Below, one piece after another: positions 24,990 through 32,800 of a stretch of DNA of 64,000 bases; the first letter of the stretch is position 1; every line of letters begins with the position of its first letter. The notes under the pieces are model-generated. The model was not told where the DNA came from and did not search any database. It worked only from the letters and a program-made list of their open reading frames with translations. The position numbers and the translations under genes are program-made. The DNA is taken from contig JANOQT010000090.1 in assembly GCA_031415015.1 (NCBI GenBank), positions 74,279 through 138,278 on the forward strand. Reading direction: 5' to 3'. This DNA is from JAUYQR01 sp031415015 (lineage in GTDB: Bacteria > Pseudomonadota > Alphaproteobacteria > Rhodobacterales > Rhodobacteraceae).

Positions 24990-26156
24990 CTACAGGTTGA
25001 GGCTGACCCAGGCGGCGTTGCGGGCCGAAGACCGGACACAGGCGTCGACGAAAGCCACGCCTTCAAGCCCTTCCTTCAGGCCGGGGAAGGTGGTGCCTTC
25101 AGGCAGCGGCGTACCGGTCTTGCGCGCGGTGATGGCGCGGGCAGCCTCCATGTAGATGTTGGCAAAGCCTTCCAGATAGCCTTCGGGGTGGCCGGGGGGC
25201 ACGCGGCTGACGCGGGCGGCTTCGGGGCCGGAACCGGCCCCGCCGCGGGTGATCAGGCGTTTGGGTTGACCAAGCGGGGTGAACCAGAGGTAGTTCGGAT
25301 CCTCTTGCGCCCATTCAAGGCCGCCTTTGGTGCCGTAGACGCGCAGGCGCAGGCAGTTCTCGTTGCCGGGCGCCACCTGGCTACACCACAGCATCCCCTT
25401 TGCCCCCCCCTTGTAGCGCAGCATCACATGGCCATTGTCATCAACGCGGCGGCCCGGGACGAAGGCGGTCAGGTCGGCGGCCAGCGTGTCGAGCGACAGG
25501 CCGGTGACGAAGTTGGCCAGGTTGAAGGCATGGGTGCCGATATCGCCGGTAGAGCCCCCCGCGCCGGAGCGGGCGGGGTCGGTGCGCCAATCGGCCTGTT
25601 TGTTGTCGACAGGTTCGCTGAGCCAATCCTGCGCATATTCGACCTGCACGACGCGAAGGTCGCCAAGGTCACCGGCCGCGACCATTGCCGTGGCCTGCCG
25701 GATCATCGGATAGCCGGTGTAGTTATGGGTCAGCGCAAACACCACGCCTGAGGCGTCAGCCGCCTTGGCCAGCTTCTTCGCCTCAGCCAGGGTGGCGGTG
25801 AGGGGCTTGTCGCAGATGACATGGATGCCGCGTTTGAGGAACTGCATCGCCACGGGGGCGTGCATGTGATTGGGGGTGACGATGGCGACAACGTCGATGC
25901 CGTCTTTCTTGCGCGCTTCGCGGCTGGCCATGTCGGCGAAGCTTTCGTAGCAGCGCGCGGGGTCGAGGCCGAGGTCGGCGCCGGAGGCTTTCGACTTATC
26001 CGGATTGGATGAGAAACAGCCTGCAACCAATTCATATTGATCGTCAATCCGTGATGCAATCCGGTGGACTGCACCGATGAAGGCATCCCTCCCACCCCCG
26101 ACCATGCCAAGGCGGAGGCGGGGGGCGCGGGCGGTGTGGGCGGCGTCGATGGCCAT
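24990..26156 (-). CDS. Gfo/Idh/MocA family oxidoreductase
   Basis: A 388-residue NAD(P)-dependent sugar or polyol dehydrogenase. The dinucleotide fold starts at RLRLGMVGGGRDAFIGAVHR, and the conserved CDKPLT (EKP-type) motif is present. The ATG at 26156 has GGAG about 9 bases upstream. It follows the isomerase gene by 4 bases and is third in a LacI-isomerase-dehydrogenase operon. It probably oxidises or epimerises a sugar released by the divergent glycosidase operon; the substrate is unknown. Confidence 0.9.
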   Translation of the reverse strand: MAIDAAHTARAPRLRLGMVGGGRDAFIGAVHRIASRIDDQYELVAGCFSSNPDKSKASGADLGLDPARCYESFADMASREARKKDGIDVVAIVTPNHMHAPVAMQFLKRGIHVICDKPLTATLAEAKKLAKAADASGVVFALTHNYTGYPMIRQATAMVAAGDLGDLRVVQVEYAQDWLSEPVDNKQADWRTDPARSGAGGSTGDIGTHAFNLANFVTGLSLDTLAADLTAFVPGRRVDDNGHVMLRYKGGAKGMLWCSQVAPGNENCLRLRVYGTKGGLEWAQEDPNYLWFTPLGQPKRLITRGGAGSGPEAARVSRVPPGHPEGYLEGFANIYMEAARAITARKTGTPLPEGTTFPGLKEGLEGVAFVDACVRSSARNAAWVSLNL

Positions 26157-26160
26157 CGGC

Positions 26161-27216
26161 TTACTCCAGTCCAAGCATCTTGCGGTTGGCGGCGCGGTCG
26201 GTTCCGGCGCCTGCGAAATCGTCAAAGGCCTTTTCGGTCACGCGGATGATGTGGGTATCCACGAAAGCGGCACCTTCGCGGGCCCCGTCTTCGGGGTGCT
26301 TGATGCAGCATTCCCATTCGACCACCGCCCAGCCGTCAAAGCCGTATTGGGTGAGTTTGGAGAAGATGCCGCCGAAATCGACCTGCCCGTCGCCAAGTGA
26401 TCGGAACCGGCCGGCGCGGTTGATCCATGACTGAAAGCCGCCGTAGACGCCCTGGCGGCCAGTGGGGTTCAGTTCGGCGTCCTTGACGTGGAACATCTTG
26501 ATCCGGTCGTAGTAGATGTAGATATTGTCAAGGTAATCAAGGTGTTGCAGCACGTAGTGTGACGGATCGTACAGCATGTTGGCGCGACTGTGACCTTTCA
26601 CGCGGTCGAGGAACATCTCGAAGCTGATGCCGTCGTGCAGGTCTTCGCCGGGATGGATTTCGTAGCACAGGTCAATGCCGCAGTCGTCGGCATGGTTCAG
26701 GATGGGCAGCCAGCGGCGGGCCAACTCGTCAAACGCCTCTTCCACCAGACCTGCGGGGCGCTGCGGCCAAGGGTAGAGGTAGGGCCACGCAAGCGCACCG
26801 GAGAAGGTGGCGTGGGCGGTCAGGCCGAGGTTACGCGATGCGGTCAGGGCCTTTTTCACCTGATCCACCGCCCACTCCTGCCGCGCCTTGGGGTTGCCGC
26901 GCACCGAAGGGGCAGCAAAGCCGTCAAACGCGGTATCATAGGCGGGGTGGACAGCGACAAGCTGGCCTTGCAGGTGGGTGGACAGCTCGGTGATCTCAAC
27001 GCCGGCGTCCTTCGCAATTCCCTTTAACTCATCGCAGTAACCTTTGGATGTTGCAGCCTTTTCAAGATCAAACAGGCGGCCGTCCCAGCTGGGGATCTGC
27101 ACGCCAGAATAGCCGCAGTCGGCGGCCCATGCGGTGATGGATGTCCAGGAATTGAACGGGGCGGCATCGCCCGCGAACTGCGCCAGAAACAGCGCGGGGC
27201 CCTTGATTGTCTTCAT
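26161..27216 (-). CDS. sugar phosphate isomerase/epimerase (AP endonuclease 2 fold)
   Basis: A 351-residue TIM-barrel protein of the xylose isomerase-like superfamily, with metal-ligand segments CYEIHPGEDLHDG, YDPSHYVLQHLDYL and VVEWECC. The ATG at 27216 has GGGAGGAAAG upstream and overlaps the LacI stop by 4 bases. It would act with the downstream oxidoreductase on a sugar or keto-sugar. Confidence 0.9.
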   Translation of the reverse strand: MKTIKGPALFLAQFAGDAAPFNSWTSITAWAADCGYSGVQIPSWDGRLFDLEKAATSKGYCDELKGIAKDAGVEITELSTHLQGQLVAVHPAYDTAFDGFAAPSVRGNPKARQEWAVDQVKKALTASRNLGLTAHATFSGALAWPYLYPWPQRPAGLVEEAFDELARRWLPILNHADDCGIDLCYEIHPGEDLHDGISFEMFLDRVKGHSRANMLYDPSHYVLQHLDYLDNIYIYYDRIKMFHVKDAELNPTGRQGVYGGFQSWINRAGRFRSLGDGQVDFGGIFSKLTQYGFDGWAVVEWECCIKHPEDGAREGAAFVDTHIIRVTEKAFDDFAGAGTDRAANRKMLGLE

Positions 27217-28283
27217 GTCTTTCCTCCCAGACGGGGGGCATCGCCCCATTCGACCTTGCCCGGCACTTCGAGGCCTTGCCTCGCTTCAGGCGCGCGTTTC
27301 TCGATCTCGGCCACCAGCGCGCGGGCCAGAAACTCGCCCGCCCGCCCGACATCTTCGCGGATGATGATGGTTTCACGGCGAAAGCGGCGCAAGACCGGGA
27401 TCGCCTCTTTCGCCACCACGTCGAAATCCTGGCCAAGGATGCGGCCGGTGTGTTCGACCCCGGAGATCGACGACATTGCGGCGGTGGTGGAGCCGACGAG
27501 GATGCCATCGGGCGGGTTCGGGGCGATGAAGCGGGCGGCGACGGCGTCTTCTATCGCCTCGCCCCCGCTGTCGGAGGTGACCTTTCCGGCAATCTCGAAC
27601 GGCAGGCCAAGCAGGGCGGCCTCGTCCGAAAAGCCGGTGGTCATGTGGCGGCCATACATGTGCGAACGGGGGGGCGCGATCAGCAGCAGGCGTTTGCGAC
27701 CGCGCTGGGCCAGGGCGCGCACGGCGAGGCGGCTGAAGGCTTCGTTGTCAAAGTCGAAATAGGGGTGGTCGATCCCCATGTCGCTGCGCCCGTGGGCGGC
27801 GAAGGGAAAGCCGCGTTCGGTCATGTAGCGGATGCGGGGATCGTCGGGTTTGGTCTGGTTCAGGATGATGCCGTCCGCGCTTTCGGTTTCCACGATGTAG
27901 CGGATCGGTTCCATCGGATCCTGATCGGGAAAGAAGGGCATGACGACCATGTGGTAGGCGGTGCCGCGCAGCGCGGACGCGATGGAATAGATCAGCCGCG
28001 AGGTGTGGTTCATCACGTCGGTTTCGGTCGACAGCACAAGTGCAATGACGTTGGTCTTGCCGGTGCGCAGGCGGACCCCGGCGCGGTTGGGGCGGTAGCC
28101 CAGCAGGGCGGCGGCCTCGCGCACCCGGCGTTTGGTGCCTTCGCCGATATCGGGGGCGTCCTTCAGCGCGCGACTGACGGTGGCAACCGCAAGGCCCGTT
28201 GCTGCGGCAATGGTCTTGAGCGTCGGGCGCTCGGCCTCCGAATCGGGGGGGGGGATGCTGGCGAGATCGGGGCTTAGTGGCAT
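27213..28283 (-). CDS. LacI-family transcriptional regulator
   Basis: A 356-residue repressor. An N-terminal extension of about 20 residues precedes the HTH (TLKTIAAATGLAVATVSRAL, 21-40) and hinge (LLGYRPNRAG); a periplasmic-binding-like effector domain follows. The ATG at 28283 is preferred to a further-upstream one. It is the first gene of the leftward operon and is divergent from the sugar ABC operon. CTATAACG palindromes in between are its likely operators, so it should control both arms. Confidence 0.92.
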   Translation of the reverse strand: MPLSPDLASIPPPDSEAERPTLKTIAAATGLAVATVSRALKDAPDIGEGTKRRVREAAALLGYRPNRAGVRLRTGKTNVIALVLSTETDVMNHTSRLIYSIASALRGTAYHMVVMPFFPDQDPMEPIRYIVETESADGIILNQTKPDDPRIRYMTERGFPFAAHGRSDMGIDHPYFDFDNEAFSRLAVRALAQRGRKRLLLIAPPRSHMYGRHMTTGFSDEAALLGLPFEIAGKVTSDSGGEAIEDAVAARFIAPNPPDGILVGSTTAAMSSISGVEHTGRILGQDFDVVAKEAIPVLRRFRRETIIIREDVGRAGEFLARALVAEIEKRAPEARQGLEVPGKVEWGDAPRLGGKT

Positions 28284-28554
28284 GGGGTCACCGCCTGATG
28301 GGCTGAAATCCGCAGCGCGCACCGGTGGAGCGGTGCGAGTGATTCGACGCCTTGTCCCGGTGCTGCACCCGCAGAATGGCCGACGTCGCCTGGGGGCGAA
28401 AAGCCCCGTGCGGGAAGCGGTTCAGTGGTGTTTCGGCGCTGCGGCATTGATGTGCGAGGTGCCCGTGAAATGTGGTTTGTGACAGGGATTCAGGGTCTAT
28501 TCAATGCCTGTGATTGGGTGGTTCACAAGCGAAAAGATTCCTTGATTGCGAAAA

Positions 28555-28568
28555 CTATAACGTTATAG
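28555..28568. promoter_or_regulatory. LacI-type operator 1
   Basis: A perfect 14-base palindrome, CTATAACGTTATAG, with the central CG step typical of LacI-family operators. It lies 38 bases before the binding-protein ATG. Confidence 0.65.
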
Positions 28569-28575
28569 AAATTGC

Positions 28576-28589
28576 CTATAACGATTTAG
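28576..28589. promoter_or_regulatory. LacI-type operator 2 (degenerate)
   Basis: CTATAACGATTTAG repeats operator 1 with two changes. The start-to-start distance is 21 bases, two helical turns, so two repressor dimers could bind on the same face. Confidence 0.55.
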
Positions 28590-28605
28590 AAACCGGGAGG
28601 AACGG

Positions 28606-29835
28606 ATGAAACTGACCAAACTGACGGCCGTGCTTTGCGCGAGCGTAGCCCTGCCAATGACGGCAATGGCCACCGAACTTGAAGTCACGCATTGGTGGAC
28701 CAGCGGCGGCGAAGCCGCTGCCGTCGCCGAGTTGGCCAAGGCTTTCGACGCCGGTGGCGACAAGTGGATCGACGGAGCCATCGCTGGCGGTGGCGGCACG
28801 GCGCGCCCGATCATGATTTCCCGGATCACCGGCGGCGACCCGATGGGGGCCACCCAGTTCAACCACGGCCAGCAGGCGCTGGAACTGGTCTAAGCCGGGC
28901 TGATGCTGGACCTGACCGATGTGGCCGAAGCCAACAACTGGAAAGAGACCATCTTCCCGCCAAGCTTGCTGGAAGCCTGCACTGTTGATGGCAAAATCTA
29001 TTGCGCGCCGGTCAACATCCATTCGCCGGAATGGCTGTGGCTGTCGAACAAGGCCTATGCGGATGCGGGCATCCCGGTTCCGACCAACTGGAACGAGTTC
29101 GTGGCATCTGCCCCGGCACTGGAAGCGGCCGGCAAGATCCCGCTGGCACTGGGCAACCAGCCCTGGCAGTCAAACCTGGCCTTTGGTGCGATGCAGATCG
29201 CCGTGGCCGGTCTGGACAACTGGAAGGCAGTGAACGTCGACAAGAACATGGATGTGGCTGCCGGCCCCGAATTCGCAGCGGTCTTTGTCGCTGCCGCCGA
29301 GGCGCGCAAGCTGGCCGCCAAGTCGACAGTTCAGGACTGGAACCAAGCCACCAATCTCGTCATCACCGGCGAAGCAGGCGGCCAGATCATGGGCGACTGG
29401 GCGCAGGGCGAGTTTCAGGTCGCAAATCAGGTCGCGGGCACTGACTATACCTGCCTGCCGGGCCTTGGCCTGAATGCCTATCTGTCAACCGGCGGCGACG
29501 CGTTCTACTTTCCGAAGCTGGATGATCCGGACAAGGAAGCCGCGCAGAAGCGTCTGGCCGCAGAACTGGTCAGCCCCGAAGTGCAGGTGGCCTTCAACCT
29601 GAAAAAGGGATCGCTGCCGATCCGTGGCGACGTCGACTTGTCCGCCGCCAACGACTGCATGAAGAAAGGTCTGGAGATCCTTGCTTCGGGCAATCTGCTG
29701 CCAACCGGCGACATGGTGTGGAGCCCGGACGTCGTGAAGCAGGCCGAAGACCTGATGGTCGAGTTCTGGAAGTCTGACATGCCTGCCGACGAAGCCCAGG
29801 CCAAGTGGGTGGAAATCCTGAAGACCGGCCTTTGA
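28606..29835 (+). pseudogene. carbohydrate ABC substrate-binding protein interrupted by in-frame TAA
   Basis: The frame from 28606 has a signal peptide (MKLTKLTAVLCASVALPMTAMA) and a CUT1 binding-protein N-terminus (LEVTHWWTSGGEAAAVAEL). At 28891-28893 a TAA interrupts ...QQALELV/AGLMLDLTDVAE; the frame then continues uninterrupted for 313 codons to 29835. A single base change from GAA or CAA would explain it. The full product would be about 409 residues. GGGAGG lies before the ATG. Two operators lie upstream and a strong stem-loop follows. It is either a recent pseudogene, a read-through product, or a sequencing error. Confidence 0.85.
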
Positions 29836-29852
29836 GGCTTGTCTGATCCTGA

Positions 29853-29880
29853 GGGCCGCCCGGGTATAGGGCGGCCCTTT
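29853..29880 (+). terminator. stem-loop between binding-protein and permease genes
   Basis: GGGCCGCCC / GGGTATA / GGGCGGCCC followed by TTT, starting 17 bases after the binding-protein stop. Partial terminators of this kind commonly keep binding-protein mRNA more abundant than permease mRNA. Confidence 0.65.
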
Positions 29881-29909
29881 GTGCACTCGACGTCCAGAAG
29901 GGGGGCTTG

Positions 29910-30800
29910 ATGACCGCGAAGCCAGTGCGCCTGTTGCACAATATCAACGCCAAGATTGCGGCTGTTCCGATGGTGCTGACCACGCTGGTGGTCTTTCTTG
30001 GTGGCACGGTCTGGACGGTGATCTATTCCTTTACGGACTCGAAACTGTTGCCGCGGTTGCGCTGGGTCGGACTGGATCAGTACGAGCGGTTGTGGTCGAA
30101 CTCGCGCTGGCTGGTGTCGATCGAGAACCTGTTGTTCTTCGGGGTGATGTCGCTGGTATTCACCATTTCGATGGGGTTCCTGCTGGCCGTGCTGATGGAC
30201 CAGAAGATCCGGTTCGAGGATACGTTCCGCACCATCATGCTGTACCCCTTTGCGCTGTCGTTCATCGTGACGGGGCTGGTCTGGCAATGGATTTTGAACC
30301 CGCAGTTCGGCATTCAGGGCATCGTGCGCGGCTGGGGGTGGGAAAGCTTTACCTTCGATCCGCTGAACAACCCCGACACAGTGCTGTACGGCCTGCTGAT
30401 CGCCGGGCTTTGGCAGGGCACCGGGTTCGTGATGTGCCTGATGCTGGCAGGTCTGCGCGGCATTGACGAGGATATCTGGAAGGCCGCCCGGGTGGACGGC
30501 ATTCCGACGTGGAAAACCTATCTGGTGATCATCATCCCGATGATGCGACCGGTGTTCATCACCACGCTGGTGATCGTGGCCAGCGGCATCATCCGGCTTT
30601 ACGACCTTGTCGTGGCGCAAACCTCGGGCGGGCCGGGGGGCAACGCCAGTCAGGTGCCCGCGATGTATGTCTATGACTACATGTTTCAGGCGCAAAATCT
30701 GGGGCAGGGCTTTGCTGCCTCCACCATGATGCTGCTGAGTGTGTTGATCGTGCTGGTTCCCTGGGCCTATCTGGAGTTCGGAGGCAAGAAGCATGGCTGA
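29910..30800 (+). CDS. sugar ABC transporter permease (MalF type)
   Basis: A 296-residue inner-membrane protein with about six membrane segments and the EAA-loop region DIWKAARVDGIPTWKTYLVIIIPMM, which contacts the ATPase. The ATG at 29910 follows AGAAGGGGGG; an adjacent TTG is also in frame. It overlaps the second permease by 8 bases. It forms the heterodimeric channel of a CUT1 importer with the next gene. Confidence 0.93.
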   Translation: MTAKPVRLLHNINAKIAAVPMVLTTLVVFLGGTVWTVIYSFTDSKLLPRLRWVGLDQYERLWSNSRWLVSIENLLFFGVMSLVFTISMGFLLAVLMDQKIRFEDTFRTIMLYPFALSFIVTGLVWQWILNPQFGIQGIVRGWGWESFTFDPLNNPDTVLYGLLIAGLWQGTGFVMCLMLAGLRGIDEDIWKAARVDGIPTWKTYLVIIIPMMRPVFITTLVIVASGIIRLYDLVVAQTSGGPGGNASQVPAMYVYDYMFQAQNLGQGFAASTMMLLSVLIVLVPWAYLEFGGKKHG

Positions 30801-31713
30801 CGCGAGCGTGGCGCGGCCAGACGGCCTTGCAATGACCGGCCCGCGCGGGACCAAACCGCGCAAGCGGCTGAGCGGGCGCAACATCATGCTGTACGGCATT
30901 CTGATCGTGGTCAGCCTGTATTACATCCTGCCGCTGTGGGTGATGGTGATGACCTCGCTGAAGGGGATGCCGGAGGTACGGCTGGGCAATATTTTTGCGC
31001 CGCCGCTGGAGGTGACGTTCGAGCCATGGGTCAAGGCCTGGTCCACCGCCTGCACCGGGTTGAACTGTGACGGGCTTTCGCCCGGCTTCTGGAATTCGGT
31101 GATCATCACCGTGCCGTCGGTGATCCTGTCGATCGCGATTGCATCGGTGAACGGCTATGCGCTGATCAACTGGAAGTTCAAGGGATCGGACCTGTTCTTC
31201 ACCATCCTGATCTTCGGGTCGTTCATTCCCTATCAGATCATGCTGTACCCCATCGTGATCCTGCTGCGGGAAATGGGGCTGTATGGCACGCTGTGGGGGC
31301 TGGTGCTGGTGCATTCGGTGTTCGGGATGCCGATCCTGACGCTGCTGTTCCGCAACTATTTCAGTTCCATCCCGGAGGAGTTGTTCAAGGCGGCGCGGGT
31401 GGATGGCGCCGGGTTCTGGGGCATCTATTTCCGCATCATGCTGCCGATGAGCCTGCCGATCTTCGTGGTGGCGCTGATCCTGCAAGTCACCGGGATCTGG
31501 AACGATTTCCTGTTCGGTGTGGTCTACACCAAGCCGGACCTTTATCCGATGACGGTGCAGCTGAACAACATCGTCAACTCGGTTCAGGGGGTCAAGGAAT
31601 ACAACGTCAACATGGCAGCGACGCTGCTGACGGGGCTGGTTCCGCTGATCATCTATTTCCTGTCCGGGAAACTTTTCGTTCGCGGCATCGCCGCTGGTGC
31701 CGTGAAGGGCTGA
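30793..31713 (+). CDS. carbohydrate ABC transporter permease (MalG type)
   Basis: A 306-residue permease. A charged cytoplasmic N-terminus (PRGTKPRKRLSGRN) precedes six membrane segments, and the EAA loop ELFKAARVDGAGFWGIYFRIMLPM is present. GGAGG lies 8 bases before the ATG, within the end of the preceding gene. The ATPase gene starts 4 bases after its stop. Confidence 0.94.
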   Translation: MADASVARPDGLAMTGPRGTKPRKRLSGRNIMLYGILIVVSLYYILPLWVMVMTSLKGMPEVRLGNIFAPPLEVTFEPWVKAWSTACTGLNCDGLSPGFWNSVIITVPSVILSIAIASVNGYALINWKFKGSDLFFTILIFGSFIPYQIMLYPIVILLREMGLYGTLWGLVLVHSVFGMPILTLLFRNYFSSIPEELFKAARVDGAGFWGIYFRIMLPMSLPIFVVALILQVTGIWNDFLFGVVYTKPDLYPMTVQLNNIVNSVQGVKEYNVNMAATLLTGLVPLIIYFLSGKLFVRGIAAGAVKG

Positions 31714-31717
31714 ACAG

Positions 31718-32797
31718 ATGACGCATTCCATTCAAGTCAAGGACCTGACGTTGAACTTCGGTTCCGTCTCAGTCTTGAAGAAGATGAACCTTGACGTGGC
31801 CGAGGGGGAATTCATCGTGCTGCTGGGCCCGTCAGGCTGCGGTAAATCCACGCTGCTGAACTGTCTGGCGGGGCTTCTGGATATCTCGGACGGGCAGATC
31901 TGGATCAAGGGCAAAAACGTCACCTGGGCGGAACCCAGCGAGCGGGGCATCGGCATGGTGTTCCAATCCTACGCCTTGTATCCGCAGATGACGGTGCGGG
32001 GGAACCTGTCGTTCGGCCTGAAGAACGCCAAGATGCCCGCCGCCGAGATTGAAAAGCGGGTGGCGCGGGCGGCCGAGATTTTGCAGATCGGGCCACTGCT
32101 GGACCGCAAGCCCGGCGCGTTGTCGGGTGGGCAGCGCCAGCGGGTCGCCATCGGGCGGGCGCTGGTGCGCGATGTCGATGTGTTCCTGTTCGACGAGCCG
32201 TTGTCGAACCTGGACGCCAAGCTGCGATCCGAGTTGCGGGTCGAGATCAAGCGCCTGCACGAGCGGCTGAAGAACACGATGGTCTACGTGACCCACGACC
32301 AGATCGAAGCGCTGACCCTTGCCGACCGGATCGCGGTGATGAAGGGCGGGGTCATCCAGCAACTGGACGAGCCGCAGACCATCTACAACCGTCCTTCGAA
32401 CCTGTTCGTGGCGGGGTTCATCGGTAGCCCCTCGATGAACTTTCTGGACGGGCGCACGGAGGACGGCGGAAAAACGTTCGTGTCGGGCGATGTGCGGATT
32501 GACCTTGCCGGGTATCAGGGCGGCGCGGTTCTGGAGCGGGATCAGGCGATTCTGGGGGTGCGGCCCGAGCATATCAGCATCCTGCACGAAGCGGTGCCGG
32601 GACGAACTATTCCCGCCGAGGTGGAGATTGACGAACATCTGGGGGCCGACAGCCTGCTGTGGCTGAAGGCAGCGGGCAAGGACATGTGCGTGCGCATTCC
32701 GGTGGAAGGGCGGCTGCCTGCGGGGACCAGGGTTCACCTTGGGTTGGAGATCGCCAAGGCCTCGTTGTTTGACACAAAGACGGAACAGAGGATCTGA
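31718..32797 (+). CDS. sugar ABC transporter ATP-binding protein (UgpC/MsmK type)
   Basis: A 359-residue ATPase with Walker A GPSGCGKST (37-45), signature LSGGQ (135-139), Walker B VFLFDEP (155-161) and the C-terminal regulatory OB-like domain of CUT1 ATPases. It energises the permease pair. It starts 4 bases after the second permease and ends 3 bases before the glycosidase gene. Confidence 0.95.
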   Translation: MTHSIQVKDLTLNFGSVSVLKKMNLDVAEGEFIVLLGPSGCGKSTLLNCLAGLLDISDGQIWIKGKNVTWAEPSERGIGMVFQSYALYPQMTVRGNLSFGLKNAKMPAAEIEKRVARAAEILQIGPLLDRKPGALSGGQRQRVAIGRALVRDVDVFLFDEPLSNLDAKLRSELRVEIKRLHERLKNTMVYVTHDQIEALTLADRIAVMKGGVIQQLDEPQTIYNRPSNLFVAGFIGSPSMNFLDGRTEDGGKTFVSGDVRIDLAGYQGGAVLERDQAILGVRPEHISILHEAVPGRTIPAEVEIDEHLGADSLLWLKAAGKDMCVRIPVEGRLPAGTRVHLGLEIAKASLFDTKTEQRI

Positions 32798-32800
32798 ACA

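Larger units (their letters stand above)
28284..28605. other. 322-base divergent control region of the carbohydrate locus
   Basis: No gene is visible. The stretch between the LacI and binding-protein genes holds two CTATAACG-type palindromes near the rightward start codon (listed separately) and the CGGGAGGAAC ribosome-binding site at 28594. The rest is ordinary intergenic DNA in which I cannot fix promoter boxes with confidence. Confidence 0.6.
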
